From NCBI RefSeq assembly GCF_000143535.2, contig NC_037322.1, positions 248,001 through 312,000 of the forward strand: a DNA stretch of 64,000 nt. Reading direction: 5' to 3'. The notes under the pieces are model-generated. The model searched no databases and had not been told where the DNA came from. It saw nothing but the letters and a program-made list of their open reading frames with translations. Both the position numbers and the translations under genes were made by a program. Positions 24,956 to 37,997 of the stretch are shown here, one piece after another; the stretch's first letter is position 1, and each line of letters starts with the position of its first letter. The DNA is from Botrytis cinerea B05.10 (lineage: Eukaryota > Ascomycota > Leotiomycetes > Helotiales > Sclerotiniaceae).

Positions 24956-26419
24956 ATGTATTACTTCAAAGCATCCCTTACTTCAGTCGCCGCATTCTTT
25001 GCATATACCCAGGCTACATATCTTAATAATGATTTAAGTTTCGGTCACGATGGAAAGTAAGTCGATTGAAGAATTCATTTTACTTGGACCCAAGGTGTAC
25101 ATATATTGACAATTATAGGATCTCTCCAAATGGTCGCGCCATCCCCAATTTTCATATGATAGGACAGCCAAACTACCCAGATATCCTCAGTAATCGCATC
25201 GTTCTTACACCACCTGCACTAGGAAATCAAAGAGGAGCTGTATGGACGGAAAAGAAATTACAACACTCGCAATGGGCAGCAGATATCGAATTCCGTGCTA
25301 CTGGTCCAGAGAGAGCAGGTGGTAATCTAAATATCTGGTATGCTAAGAATGAGGATATTAAAGTCTCAAGCATATACACAGTTGGAAAGTTTGATGGATT
25401 AGCTTTGGTTATTGACCAATATGCTGGATCTGTAAGTTTATATATCTGCGATCTACCTTGCACAAGATACTAATAGCAGTTAGGGTGGTTATATTCGTGG
25501 ATTCCTTAACGACGGTACAACCGAATACTCTTCTCACCATTCTGTCGATTCCCTTGCATTTGGCCATTGCCCCTATTCCTACCGAAACCGAGGTATCCCA
25601 TCCAAAATCCACATCCGCCAAACTGCCGATAACTTCAAAGTCGAGGTTGACGGTGCCTTGTGTTTCCAATCCGATAAGATCAAGCTACCCTTAGGTTATG
25701 TCTTTGGAGTTACTGCCGCTTCTGCAGAAAATCCAGATTCTTTTGAAATCTTCAAATTTGTCGTTACAACCGATTCCCATACTCCTGATGATCAAATTCA
25801 AAATCCAGGGAACCAAAATCAACAACAATTCCAAGCTGCCAATAATCCACCTCAACAACAACAAAACCAACATGGCCAACAACAAAATCAAGGGGGGCTC
25901 ACGATGGATACACCTGGCGAAACTCCCGCATCAGACTATAAATCCTCGGATGCGCAATTCGCAGACCTCCACAATCGTCTCCAAGCAATGATGAAACATA
26001 TCACGGCTCTCAATCGCGATTTCGCTCAATACCAAGCCAATTCTATTTCCCGTCTCGAATCTCTCAACGGAAATATCAATGCTCTCTCCTCCACAATCTC
26101 TAGACTCGAATCCTCGCTCTCAAAACTCGATTCGGTTTCCGGTCTTGAAAGAAATCTAAGAGATGTCGCAAGTGATGTTAAGAGCACGAAGAAAGAATTA
26201 CACGAGGCGTTGGATGCGCATGTATTAAGTTTAAAACAGAGAGTGGCGGAAAGTCATGGTAGTGTACTTGGAACGGTGGGAGAAGGATTGAAAAACCATA
26301 GATCAGGGATTGGATACGCGGGATTGGCGCTCGTGGTGGTGGGTAGTCAGGCCGGATTGATTATCGCGTATGTGTTGTATAAGAAAAGGAAGAATGGAGG
26401 ACACAAGAAGTATTTGTGA
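24956..26419 (+). CDS. emp47: L-type lectin cargo receptor, EMP47-like
   Basis: Exons 24956-25056, 25119-25431 and 25484-26419 give 449 residues. The protein starts with a hydrophobic signal peptide (about residues 1-22). A legume-type lectin domain follows, with LSFGHDGKISPNGRAIPNF, GAVWTEKKL, GLALVIDQYAGSGGYIRGF and VEVDGALCFQSDKIKLP. Then come a Gln/Asn-rich linker, a coiled coil (about 320-400), one membrane span (GLALVVVGSQAGLIIAYVLY) and a lysine-rich cytosolic tail ending KKYL, a KKXX ER-retrieval signal. Family members cycle between ER and Golgi and export glycoproteins. The lectin domain, topology and tail all agree, so identification is firm; EMP47 versus EMP46 is not resolved. Confidence 0.9.
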
Positions 26420-28300
26420 GGTATGTGGTGATGGAAGAGGAGGGAGGTGGAATTGTATAATATAGTATGGGATGAAGGGCTTTCTGGGACGGAAATTCAG
26501 AGTCAACCCGAAACGGAATGGAAATGAAGATTAGAGTATGTAGTGCAAGTGCAAGTGCAAGGGATTAGGAAGTAGTGTAGAAAGAAAGAGAGAAAGAAAG
26601 AAAAAACGAAAGAATATCATGTTACAGTATTCATACACAACATGTGAATTGGTATTCATGTCTGATATCTATTTTCCGTATATATCTACTTCATTCATTC
26701 ATCTTCCTGTTAAAGATACGTTTTTGGGGGGGGGGAGGGGGAAGGTTCTTATATACTTGCTTGTTACGTTATGCCTATACCTTATTATTGTATCATTCTA
26801 TTCTGTCCTGTCCTGTGGATAAATTATTCGTAATTTGTGGTTCGTGGTTCGTGATGTGTAGTTGGTTTTTTGATTGAATAATTATAAAGATTGGCTTGGC
26901 TGTAAAGGTTGAGAGTGTGAGTATAAGGATGAATGTGAATGTGAGATTTTCTTATTTTGATATTTGGGTAGGTAGGTAGGTAGATATATAGAGAAGGAAA
27001 GAAAGAAAGAAAGAGAGGAATTATTAGATGAAACGAAATCTCTATTTATTACGGTGGTGCTGTAATCTCGATATTTGTTTATTTTTATTACTCATTTGGT
27101 TTGGCTTGGCTTGACTTGTCTTGTCTTGTCTTGTTTTGCCGTGCTTTTTGAGACTCGGTTAGGAGGAGGGGAGGGGATGGGGAGGGGATGGGGAGGGGAA
27201 AGGGGAAGAGGAAGAGGAAGAGTGTTTTGGAACTTGTTATCTTCTGGAATAAAATGTAATACAATGAGATGAAATCGCATCATATCATATCATATCATAT
27301 CATATCATATCATATCATATCATATCATATCATATCATATCATATCATATCATATCATATCATATCACATTAACAAATTACCGAAGGGCAAAGTAAGGTT
27401 TTAAGATTTGGAACTTGGAATTTAGGATTGGATAGATTATACTTGGGTGATAGGTGTGGTGTTGTGTAGTAGTTTAGTAGTGCAGCAGCATAGTATTGCT
27501 TTGAATAAATTTGATCAAAGTATACTACTGTGTTGTGTTGTGTGATTTTGGAGGTATGTTGGATTTTGGATTTTGGATTAAGTTGTGGGGTAATGGTAAG
27601 GCGGTTTTGTGGCTCTGTGGCTATAATAAGGGTATAAGAGTGTGAGGTTATGAGGGTGTGTGGTTATGTAGTTAAGGTATGAATTGGTAATACTTGGTGG
27701 GTTTGGTAGGTAGGTAGGTAGGTAGGTAGGGGTGAATGAATGGATGGTCTCTTGGGGATTTGCCGATGTGTTCTATGTGTTTGTGGTGGTGGAGGAGGAT
27801 ATTGATATTTATCATTGTTGTTATGTTTGGTTAGATGCTCTGGTGATGCGGGTGTGCTGGTGAATATTGGTATCGATATCACTACTGCTATCTATTATTG
27901 TTGTATGTTTACTTGGGTGAGGAGGGATAAGGAATAAGGAATAATTGTATTGTTTTTTTGGTTTCTCGATGGAGAGACGTTGGATGATACGTGGAAAGGC
28001 AAATAGAAGTGGAGGAGATATAAGTATATTCAGCCTCTCTAGAATGTAAATGTAAACGCAGGTACTTCGAGTACCCAAGTGGTATAAATCTAATTATCTA
28101 CTGTCATAAAAATAAGTCTACACCAACACAAACCCAATCATTCTATAAAAACAAGAATGATATAAACGACCTTACTCCTTTTCCCGTATAATCTCATCAA
28201 ACATCTTCCTATCCATCTAATTCTATAAACGTGAAATGTCAAGAGAGAATCTTGACACGTTAAAACTCATTACCCCTCATTCAGCTCCCTATTCAGCTCC
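26420..28300. other. Microsatellite-rich intergenic region
   Basis: Convergent 3' flanks of the lectin and ABC transporter genes. It includes a G run (26726-26735), GAAA runs, TAGG runs near 26970 and 27710, GGGGAT repeats (27160-27200), TTGTC repeats (about 27113-27135) and the long CATAT array listed separately. Open frames here are translations of these repeats. Confidence 0.6.
27281..27365. repeat. (CATAT)17 pentanucleotide microsatellite
   Basis: Seventeen perfect CATAT units (85 bp) end in a single variant CACAT. The array is uninterrupted, so it is probably polymorphic in copy number. Confidence 0.97.
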
Positions 28301-31300
28301 TTATTCAGCCCCCTTGGTCTTCTTAGTTCTCAACTTCATCAACAAAAACACCAACCCATATCCACTGAAAACAAACAGTGCGCAAATTCCTGCATCCCTC
28401 CATCCATAGCTATACGTTTTCAAATTCAAGCCCTTCAAGTAATCATTTCCGACGGTATACTCGCAAACTCTGCATCCCTCAGTCGCGTCTGGATTTATCA
28501 AATTCGCCGCTGCTCCCATGCCCTGTAGGTACGAAGATAGATACTCGCCACAAGTGCCATTTGCAGGGTTGAAGATGGCGAACTCAGATTCGTGACAGTT
28601 GACGGGGGTATCCCAACTGGTGAAGACGAGGAGAGAGCCCATGAGATAGTTGAAGGGGTTGAGGTAATACATCCAGTATCTCCAGAACTCGGTAATTTGC
28701 GCATATGGCACGAGGACACCGCAGAAAGACACCAAGGTTCCGATAACGAGAGGGTTAACCAGCGAGGCGAATACGACGTTTGGTGCGTAGGCGGCGACGA
28801 ATTGTCCAATACCAGTGTAGATGAATTCATAACAGATCATGACGAAAAGAACGGAGCCTGCTTTGCTGGAATCGGATGGGAATCCAACGGTGTAGTACCA
28901 ACAGACGAAATAGAGGACAGCGCAAATAACAAGGTAGGGGAGTTCAGAAACGACGTTTCCTGTAGCGAAGGCCCACCAGGAATACATTTTTGATTTTTTC
29001 TCTCGCGTTTCATAGATATCTCTTCGTTCGAGGAAGAGAGGTTGCAGTTGAGCCATGACACCCGGTGCGACGAAGATAAAGTTGAAAACCGTGAAGAGAC
29101 GTAATTGCAGACCGCCGACTGAATGTTTGATCATCCAGAAACTGAACCCGTTGAAGAGAGCAGATCCAATGTGCAATGCGAATTTGTTGTTGATGTAATC
29201 TGTATTGCGGTAAATGGCTACGTTCATACGATTAGTCACGAGCTTGATTTGTTGCCAGAGAGGGGTTGCGAATTCAAAGCCATCGTCGACTGTTCCGGGG
29301 GGTGCGGCGGCAGCAGTTTCGATTATTCGATCGAGTTCCTTAACCGTGTATTCATATTCGGGAGAGTTGAGCCAGACTTGATTCCAATCTTTTCCTTTAC
29401 TCAAGGTACCGGAAACAACGTCAATCATGTGTTCAGCGGGGTTAGAAGATTCAGGGCAAGGGGCATCGTAACGAGCGAAGTATTCCTTGATGGTTTTAGA
29501 ATCCTCGCCAATGTCGCCGAAGTAGACGGTTTTACCTCCCTTAGCGAGTAGCAAGAGAGAATCGAATTGGGCGAAGAGTTGAGCGGAAGGTTGATGGATA
29601 GTAACCAAGATAGCTTGACCAACATCCGCCAACTTTCTCAAGAAGCGCACCGTATTAAAAGCAGCTTGACCATCCAAACCAGAAGTTGGCTCATCCAAGA
29701 AAATAAGAATAGAGGGCTTAGAAACTAGTTCCACACCAATTGTCAAACGTTTTCTTTGCTCGACACTCAATCCTGCTCCGGTGTTACCAATCAATGTATT
29801 CTCCATATCATGCATTTCCAAAAGATCAATAATAGTATCGACGTATCTCAATTTCTCGGCGTCGGGGACGGTTCTTGATTGTCTGAGAAGTGCAGAGAAT
29901 TCTAATGCTTCGCGTACGGTGGCAAGTGGTTCGTGTACATCCAATTGCTCGCAATAGCCGGCCGAACGTTGAAAGGAAACATTGAGAGGTCGGCCATCTA
30001 CTAGGATAGAACCCTTGATAGTACCATCTGTTTTACGTTGCGCAAGTACGTCGAGAAGTGTCGTTTTTCCGGCTCCAGATGATCCCATTAGTGCACCTAA
30101 CATACCCGGCTTAACCCACCCTTGTACATTGTCTAGGAGAACACGATCGCCGGATGGAGTTTTGACGGTATAGGTAAGGTTCTTCCAGGTGAAAACAGAG
30201 GTGTTGCGCATCAATTGATCATCAGATTCTTCTGCCACTTTGGTATCTTGAGATGCGGGACGAGATTGCACTTGACGTTTTTCTTCAATAGCTTGGGATT
30301 CCTCATCACCTGCATTGGCAGCCTTGAGAATAGCAGTATTTTTCTTGGCTTTCTCTCTTGGGATCAACAAGATTCCTGATTTACCTCCATTCGCGCTCCA
30401 GTTGCTCGTATAATAGATAGTTAGAACAACAAACAAAACCCAGAAAGCCCAGAGGATACCAAAGTTTCTCCAGATATTGCTCGAAGAGTAAGAAAGTGAA
30501 TTAAGATATTGTTCTCCAGTGACACTGGTAGCTCCAGGTAGTGCTCCTCCCACACCAGCACAAGCTTGGAACGCCAAATCTGCGTATCCCGGTCCATTAG
30601 GCACCAAATTATTCGCAACACAAGGAATAATCTGACCCTTAAATTCGTTCGCCAAAATAGCCGAAAAGCCATAGGCAAGAGGATCGATCCAATAAATCCA
30701 CACAAACCAAGGATGCATGTCTGGTTTCTGAATCATATACCCCGTATACATAATCAGAGCACTGACCAAGAACCCAGACACTTTACTCGCGGCGTCGAAT
30801 GTGGAAAATCCAGCGCCGACAGCGCGGAAAAGTGCAGTCATACACATGGTCGCTGCGAAAATAAGAATCCAATAAGTGAAGAATGCACCGGCATCTTGTC
30901 GCAATCCAACCATAAAATACATGACGAGTGAGAAATGCGAGACTTGCACGAGCAGAACAGGTATGTCGGCGGCGATTTGAGCGATACAGAAGGCGGCTGG
31001 ATGGTAGAATGCAAATGCTTTATGTTTAGCGAGGACAGGACGACCAGAGAATGAATCGGTGACTTCGGACATGGCGAGGAGAGCATTGAAGAGGAGAGAG
31101 AGGAAAAGAGCACCGGATTTGACGAAGAGACCGCTGGAATTTGCAGGGGCGTTGTAAAATAGAGAACCAGCGATGAGAGCTTGAGCGAGAGTAGAAAGTT
31201 GTTTGATGATGAAGGTTGCTTTGTCTCCCCAGATGATTTGATATTGACGAATAACGCAAGCTTTGACTTGGGTCATAAAACTTGTGGTGAGTGGAGAGTC

Positions 31301-32676
31301 CTTGCCGAGTTTAGGATTCTTTTCGTGTTGTACAGATGTGCGGAAATCCTCGGTTCGTTCTTTAGCGATGGCGGTGGTAGGGTAATCGTATTCTTTTTCC
31401 ATTTCGTTCTTGATGGAGTGTCTGTTGTATGCAGCGAGGATCTCGCCGGCGGTTCGGGGGAATCGATTTTGAAATTCATCTCTGATTTTTCGCTCAGTTG
31501 GGACCTGGAGTAAGATGTGATTAGTGTGAATTGACTGCAATTATGAGAGGAAGAACATACCGTAACACCGGTCAAGAAATCAGCAACGTTAGCAGAATCA
31601 TCACAGATGAAACCCAACTCCTCCATAAAAGGTCTTGCCTGTTTCATCGGACCATAATAAATCTGCTTGCCCTCATCCAAAACCAAGACTTTATCAAAAA
31701 GATTATAGATACCGTTACCAGCTTGATAAAGCGTAACGATACTAGCCATCCCAAATATATCTGTCATTGCCCTAATAGCTTTCGTATAATCCAAAGCCGA
31801 ACTAGCATCCAAACCTCTCGTCGAATTATCCCAACACATCACACTTCCTCTAGAAGCAAGCATCTCTATGATCGAAACACGCTTACGCTCACCACCAGAA
31901 ACACCTCTCACATACTCATTTCCCACTTTGGTTTCATGGGTATGCGAGATACCCATACTCTTGAGCAGGAAATCGCGATTTGCTTGTTGATATTCTTCAG
32001 GAGAACCGCTGTTTGAAGGTCGGTGAAATGGAACCTTCATCCTCGTTGCGAAATCAATGGTTTGTCCAACTGTAAGGGTAGGGAAGAAAAGTTCTTCTTC
32101 GGTATTCATAACGATTTGTCCTCGGTATTGGTGTGCTTCAGTATGGTTCAATGATCCGAAGTGTACATCACCCGTGACCTCTGCATATCCCCCTCGAGTG
32201 TTTGCAAGCATCTTGAGTAGAGTCGTGCATCCAGCTCCAGGTCTTCCGAGAACCAATAACATTTCTCCAGGTTTAACACATCCATGAGAATTGTCGACGA
32301 GAGTTCTTAGAGGTGGCTTTGTTCGTCCTTCCTTGATGAGTTTCGGAATGTTGAATTGCGATCCAACATTTTCATTAATAGCAGCGTCGGCTCCAATACC
32401 CTTGACCGTTAAGTTCTTCCAAGTAACACCAAGATCTCTTCGTTTGGCTTGATCTTTGTCACTCTGCTGTTGCATAGCTTGAAGCTCAGGCATCAAGCTC
32501 CAATCTGCAGCCATACTTTTCTCTTTCTTATTATCTTCATCGGAACTATCGTAAGCTCTCTGTCGTTTTCGATCTGAGAAGGCGGATGATGATGAGAGTG
32601 CTCTTGTGAGTGCATTTCCATGTTCTTCATGTGGTCGAACAATCGAGGAGAAACCTTCAGGCTCAATGGCTGCCAT
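28301..32676 (-). CDS. atrB: PDR-type ABC multidrug transporter, AtrB-like
   Basis: Two exons (32676-31561, 31504-28301) with a 56-nt GTATGT...CAG intron give 1439 residues in (NBD-TMD)x2 order, the ABCG/PDR layout. NBD1 has a degenerate Walker [10 protein letters not shown] (about 144-152), signature [10 protein letters not shown] (259-268) and Walker B with [13 protein letters not shown]2 has canonical GSSGAGKTT (about 846), an atypical signature [10 protein letters not shown] and [12 protein letters not shown]. Each half is followed by about six hydrophobic spans. The asymmetric NBDs are normal for PDR pumps. Length and sequence match what I remember of Botrytis AtrB, a plasma-membrane exporter of fungicides and plant phenolics that is over-expressed in MDR1 strains. 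Orthology to that exact gene is recalled, not checked. Confidence 0.9.
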
Positions 32677-34478
32677 GATGGCAATTGAAGTATTGATGTC
32701 CGACTACTAATTGGTATAAAATAATGAATTAAGGAAACAAAAGCTGTGTAGAAATAATCTCGAAAAGAAAGCTCCTCAAAAAGAAGTTACCAAGAATTAA
32801 TATGTAAGAGGCTTATTAGATACCTTCAAACAAAGGAGCAGTGAATGATTAAGTAGTATTCTATAATATCAAACCGGAAACCCCTTGATGTATATATTAC
32901 AGAAATCAAACCCACAAAAACCAACGAACAAGAATTAAAATACCGATACTACGAGCTGCTATTCGAAGTATACGAAGTATCTACGCCAAAATGCAATATG
33001 CCACCCGTTGAAATTTCCTTTTCCACAATCCTCTCGGACAACTAGAATACCGACAGTGCGTCCAGCACGCGCTAACCCCAGACCGACACATATGATAACG
33101 ACATTCAACTTATTTTGAAACGGAAACTTTTCCATTAATTAGTTGGATGATAAATCTCACATTAGATGGTTTAAACTTTACCTATCAAAGGAGTACGGAG
33201 GGATACAGGCAAATACATTCCGTGGATAGTAGGTACGAGGTACGACGTGCGAAGTACTGGGTAGTAAAGTAGAAACTCACATGAAAATGATTGCAAATAA
33301 AGACTTCTTAAAACCGAATTCCGACGCTTAAAAGATTCAACAAAGAGATAACCCTTCCCATCAAACAAAAAGTAGCTGTTCTCGCCGTTGTACTCGAGAC
33401 TAAATTCTCAGTTCTTTCACGAATTGTCCGCAGGAGTCCGAGCGAGACCTCGTTTCAATGTTGGTTGCTGCATTGCTCCATCATTTTAAATACTTAACAG
33501 CCCTACCGTGATCTGTCAAATCAAAATGAACTATTATGCTCATCGAATATAGGCTGGCATCTTGAAATCTAGAGCCAAGCTGCAAAATGAGATCTATGAG
33601 GTCAAGATTATTTTCTGAGTAGATCGCAGTTTGTCAAAGCCGTCAAAACTCTCGATTGTCTTACCTTTGTTTCTCAAAAGCCACCTGTTTTTGACATAAT
33701 ATTGACCATTCATTTTTTAATTCCATCAATCGTAGCTAGGAATTGGATTAGCTTTACATTGATTAGAAATGCTGCACTCGCCCGAATCCATACTCATCTC
33801 ATCATTTTCCGTCCGAACTTTACTAATATGCCGTTCGCTGTCTGCCTTACTCCCGCCCCGTTGGTAATCCACGAATCAATGTGCTCCAATTCACTTATAT
33901 CCGTCTCCCCAATAATATTTATCTCCGTTTCTATGAGAATATTAACAATGGGTCCACTCAGCCCCTAAATATCGATTAACCCCTTTCGTTCTTCAGCGCC
34001 GCCCAAAAAGTAATCTTGGCAACGGAAAACCTAGAAAGCCCGCGATCTCCGTGGCCCGTCACTGTTAAGCCTAATTAGCATTAGCTTGTGAATCCTTGCT
34101 CGTACTCGCGGTAGTGCATTATCGCGGACTATCAATTATGCGTTGGAATTTCCGTAGAAGCTTTTCTTAAAAATGAATTTGCTATCACACCGTATTGATC
34201 AAACAAAATTAATTAATTGCGCAATCATTACTCCATATGTCACTGCCTTATTGAATAGCATTCATCGTACACAAGGACTAAAATTGTAAACTCGCTAGTT
34301 TAGCTAATCGCTTTTTATGTTTAAGCGCCTAGATGAAAAATCCAACCACACCATTCGTACCAGCGCATCACTTGATACCCCACTTGATCGTCCAAAAGTT
34401 CACCAAATCTAGAGGTTTTCTACTATTTTCTGAGTAGTATATAAATCAAAAAACGTTCCTTGTACCATATAAATAACG
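32677..34478. other. Promoter side of the ABC transporter gene and intergenic DNA
   Basis: The first several hundred bases upstream of 32676 should contain the transporter's 5' UTR and regulatory sites. I see no element I can name with confidence. The remainder (33500-34478) has an 88-codon plus-strand frame near 33702 without any recognisable domain, and no repeats. Confidence 0.5.
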
Positions 34479-34577
34479 GGGCTGCTGGCGCAATGGCAAC
34501 GCGTTTGACTTCGACTTCTGTTAGAAATAACAGTTCTCTCCATCAAAAGATTACAGGTTCGATCCCTGTGTAGCTCA
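34479..34577 (+). tRNA. tRNA-Arg (anticodon TCG) with a 27-nt intron
   Basis: A full cloverleaf can be drawn. The acceptor is GGGCTGC/GTAGCTC with two G-U pairs. The D arm is GCG/CGC, the anticodon stem TTTGA/TCAAA, and the T arm ACAGG-TTCGATC-CCTGT. Anticodon TCG is at 34511-34513, and an intron (34515-34541) sits at the canonical position after base 37. A TTTTT Pol III terminator follows at 34581-34585. It decodes CGA. Confidence 0.93.
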
Positions 34578-35860
34578 TAATTTTTGCAAGTCTGGGGCTC
34601 TGGGAGCATGATTTGAAGTTGGAATTGTAAGAAATAGTTGAGATTTGAGGAAGTTAAGGAAGGCTGAAGTTTCGGTGACGCAAATAAGTTTTGTTGTACT
34701 AGTGAGTATTTTTCGAGATTTAATTGTTGAAGTTAATCAAGAGCTTTCTTTTGATACAAAAATAGTCATCATTAGTTGAGAATTGAATGTGTGGTGGTGT
34801 AATGAAGTTTAGGTGTTTGTGTGGGATGAGAGGGAGGGGGCCTCTTGGGCTTTGTTATCCACCACGAATAATTGAACAACACTTTTGGGTCAGAGCCAGC
34901 TTAGACTTAACCGTCGAAACAAAAAGTATAACAAGTGAGTGAAGATTGTTAACTATAACAATTTTGTATCTCAATTGAGGCTTGTCAGATTTCCACTTGG
35001 AATCCTAATAACATGTATGAAGATACATGTGAGAGAGTATTTTCTGTTTATCAAATGCCAATGCCTTTCTAGGTGGAGGTGGGGGAATGCCTTACTTCAT
35101 TTCCCAAATGTCTAGACGTTTCCACTGACAACTAATGACAATGACTTGCCATTACAGGCAGACTTCGACTTCGCAAATTACACGAATAGCTTCCTGCTCT
35201 TCAAAACCAGAACACTGCATTGTGACCAACATCTTGAGGGTCGAATTCGATATCTCATTTAAATTGGTTGAGTTCATTCGTGGATGCCCGCTCGTTCTCG
35301 GAAGTTTAGGACACATGAGTAACTGACGTGTATTTTGCCAGAGGTCATAACACATTTCGTCTTTTTCTTCAAGAGCTGGACTATTCAAATCGAGACTTCA
35401 AACAACAGACAAAAAATAATTGCATTTAACATCTTTCAATTCTTATTAGTTGTCGGGAGCAAACATATAAGTACCAATTTGCTCGGATCCCGGATCCCGT
35501 GCATCCGACTTATACGCATGAGAAAAACCAAAATTGGCCACCCCAATAAATTCTATAATGAAATAATGAGAACTTATGGTATTATAAAATCCTTGGGTAG
35601 CCTTCAGTTATAATACTACTTAAATTTTCGGTTCTTTGAATTAAAATGGAACGATTAGATTATTGTTGAACAGTTTCACCAGTGGTCAATTCTGGCCTGC
35701 TTTTTCTCCTGCAAATAGCCGGCGTGTTCTTTCACTCCACAAAAAATTAAAACTGGAGTTAACGTACACATTTTTGATCCGAACATACGGCATTTCATAT
35801 GCAAATAATTCCTCCACGCTGGTATTAAAGAAGTTCTGATTCTTATTCCCATTCTCCAAG
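34578..35860. other. Intergenic region
   Basis: No recognisable gene. Overlapping open frames around 35135-35613 on both strands lack domains, good starts or splice partners. The final few hundred bases should contain the aminotransferase promoter. Confidence 0.5.
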
Positions 35861-37574
35861 ATGGAAAACCTCTCTTCCCGATGTCTTCAAAACATCTCGT
35901 CGGAAGAGATTCGAAATTTCATGGGTACGGTATTTGGAAATCCTTGGTCTGAATGTAATCCAGATGGTATCTTCCCAATGGGCATTGCAGAGAATAGACT
36001 TATGTATGTTTGATCCTACACTAAGAATGTGTTTTCTATCCTAGCTGTATGGTTGATAGATGTGAAAATATAGGCATGATGAAATTGCAAACTATATAAA
36101 CTCGAATTTCCGAGTAACCCCAAAAAGTACCTTGTTCCAGATCCTCTTTCTTTCCCATGTTAAAAATTAACAAATTCTAACAGAACCTAGTGCTCACATA
36201 TGGAGATGGACCAACTGGTTCTTTTGAATTGCGTGCTGCTCTGGCCGCATTCTGGAACTCAAATTTTTCACCAAAAGAATCTGTATCCAGGGATCATGTA
36301 ACAGTTATGGGAGGAGGTTCTTCTATTCTCGATGCATTAAGTTATTGTATCGCCGAAAAAGATGAAGCAATTTTAGTTGCTCAACCTTTCTATGTTGGAT
36401 TCGTTGGAGATTTTGAGGATCGTGCTAGGTTTGTCGTTTTGCCCACCTACTGATGTTTTCATGCTCACTCAAAAATAAAGAGTCAAAGTGGCTCCTGTGC
36501 CGATCGGTTCACTCGAAGATGTGACTACCATGACTGGAGTCAAGAAACATGAAGAAGCACTTATTGCCTCGAGAGAAAAGGGTATTAAGATCCGGGGACT
36601 CATGCTCTGTAATCCTCATAATCCTCTTGGAAGATGTTATGCACCAGAAGTCCTAGAAGCGTATCTTTCTCTCTGCTCAAAATACAATATTCACCTCATA
36701 AGTGATGAAGTGTATGCAATGGCTGTTTTTTCAAATCAGGATATACCGGATCCAATGTCTTTTACCTCGATACTTTCATTAGACATTGGGAAGTTTTGTG
36801 ATCCGGCTTTGGTTTTGGTGGTCTATGGTATGAGCAAGGTATGTATTTACTTCCACTCTAGCCACTTAAGAAAATTTCAATGCTAATATATATTAACATA
36901 GGATTTCTGCTCAAATGGCCTACGTATTGGATGTATCATCTCACAACATAATCCCACCCTTCATCGTACTCTTGGAGCAATATCAAAATTCGCTTGGGCA
37001 TCTTCGTTATCTGATCATGTATGGACATTAATGTTGAATGATCAAGAGTTTTTAGATTATTATTTCTCAACTCTTGCTCAAAAAATGAGAAATGCGTATG
37101 AGCTCTGCACCAGGCGATTGAAAGAATTCAACATTTCTTATATTCCCGCGTAAGTACACACTTCCTTTTCAGTTCTCATCACGGGGAGATTCGCTGATAA
37201 GAATCACGAAACACAGATCTTGCGGTCCCTTCATTTGGATAGATCTTCGTTCATATCTTACATCCCCAACCATCGAGGCAGAACGTATACTCTCTTGGAA
37301 GATGTTGAAACATGGGATTTGGCTCGCTACAGGTGAAGCCTTTGCATCCGAAGAGCCGGGTTGGTATCGTATTACTTTTGCTATGGATGAGAAAGATTTG
37401 AGATTTGGTATGGATAGGTGAGTTATTTCTATTTCCTTGGGGGTAGTTGTAATGGGAATTGGATAAAGCAATGAGAATAATACACTAATACTTTCATCGT
37501 AATTCAGATTACGGAAAGTTTTGAATATGGTGGAAGAAGTAAAGACGCAATCTTCATTAGGAACACAAACCTGA
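35861..37574 (+). CDS. PLP-dependent class I/II aminotransferase, ACC-synthase-like
   Basis: Seven exons were modelled: 35861-36003, 36074-36113, 36184-36428, 36481-36838, 36902-37149, 37217-37417 and 37508-37574, giving 433 residues. Family motifs are GIAENRLMHDEIANYI, LTYGDGPTGSFELR, NPHNPLGRCY (substrate/PLP Asn), LISDEVYAM (Asp-Glu-Val-Tyr) and YGMSKDFCSNGLRIG, whose Lys should form the Schiff base. This arrangement is that of fungal 1-aminocyclopropane-1-carboxylate synthase-like proteins; real ACC synthase activity is not proven by sequence. The second intron is doubtful. The GTAACC donor at 36114 keeps frame but removes a few expected residues, while the better-looking GTACCT at 36127 breaks frame by one base next to a five-A run. 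No cluster partners are visible, and the neighbours are tRNAs. Confidence 0.82.
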
Positions 37575-37925
37575 AGTAGAGTCCTTGAAAATGGTAGATC
37601 AATGTGTTGAGGGAAGTATTGGATAGGAATACCCAGAATTGTTAAAGATCTCCTCATCTCATTGCAAGAGGAAATCTATCTCGCATTCATTGCACAATAG
37701 AACATTAGGATATCTTCGTGTACTGATATTAAACGCCAATTCTACCACTTTTGATAATAGGAAATTCCGTGATCATTAAAAATCCAAAGAATATATGAGA
37801 TAAATAAGATGATGTAAAGAATGTGGTGATGTGCACCCCCACCAACCCCACTCAAATCTCAGATCTCATTTCTATTCTCAGCATTAATAAATACCCAAAA
37901 TTTTAGCGGTCCTTCAACAAACAAC

Positions 37926-37997
37926 GCCCGTTTGGCTTAGCGGTAAAGCGCATCACTAGTAATGATGAGATCCTAGGTTCGATTCCTAGAACGGGCA
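37926..37997 (+). tRNA. tRNA-Thr (anticodon AGT)
   Basis: Intronless 72-nt cloverleaf. The acceptor is GCCCGTT/AACGGGC with all seven pairs. The anticodon arm is CATCA-CTAGTAA-TGATG with anticodon AGT, and the T arm is CTAGG-TTCGATT-CCTAG. The discriminator base is A. A TTTCTTTT stretch lies about 22 nt downstream. Confidence 0.96.

Noticed and set aside
33702..33968. 88-codon plus-strand frame upstream of the ABC transporter
   Set aside because: No domain, no splice partners, composition close to that of the flanking non-coding DNA.
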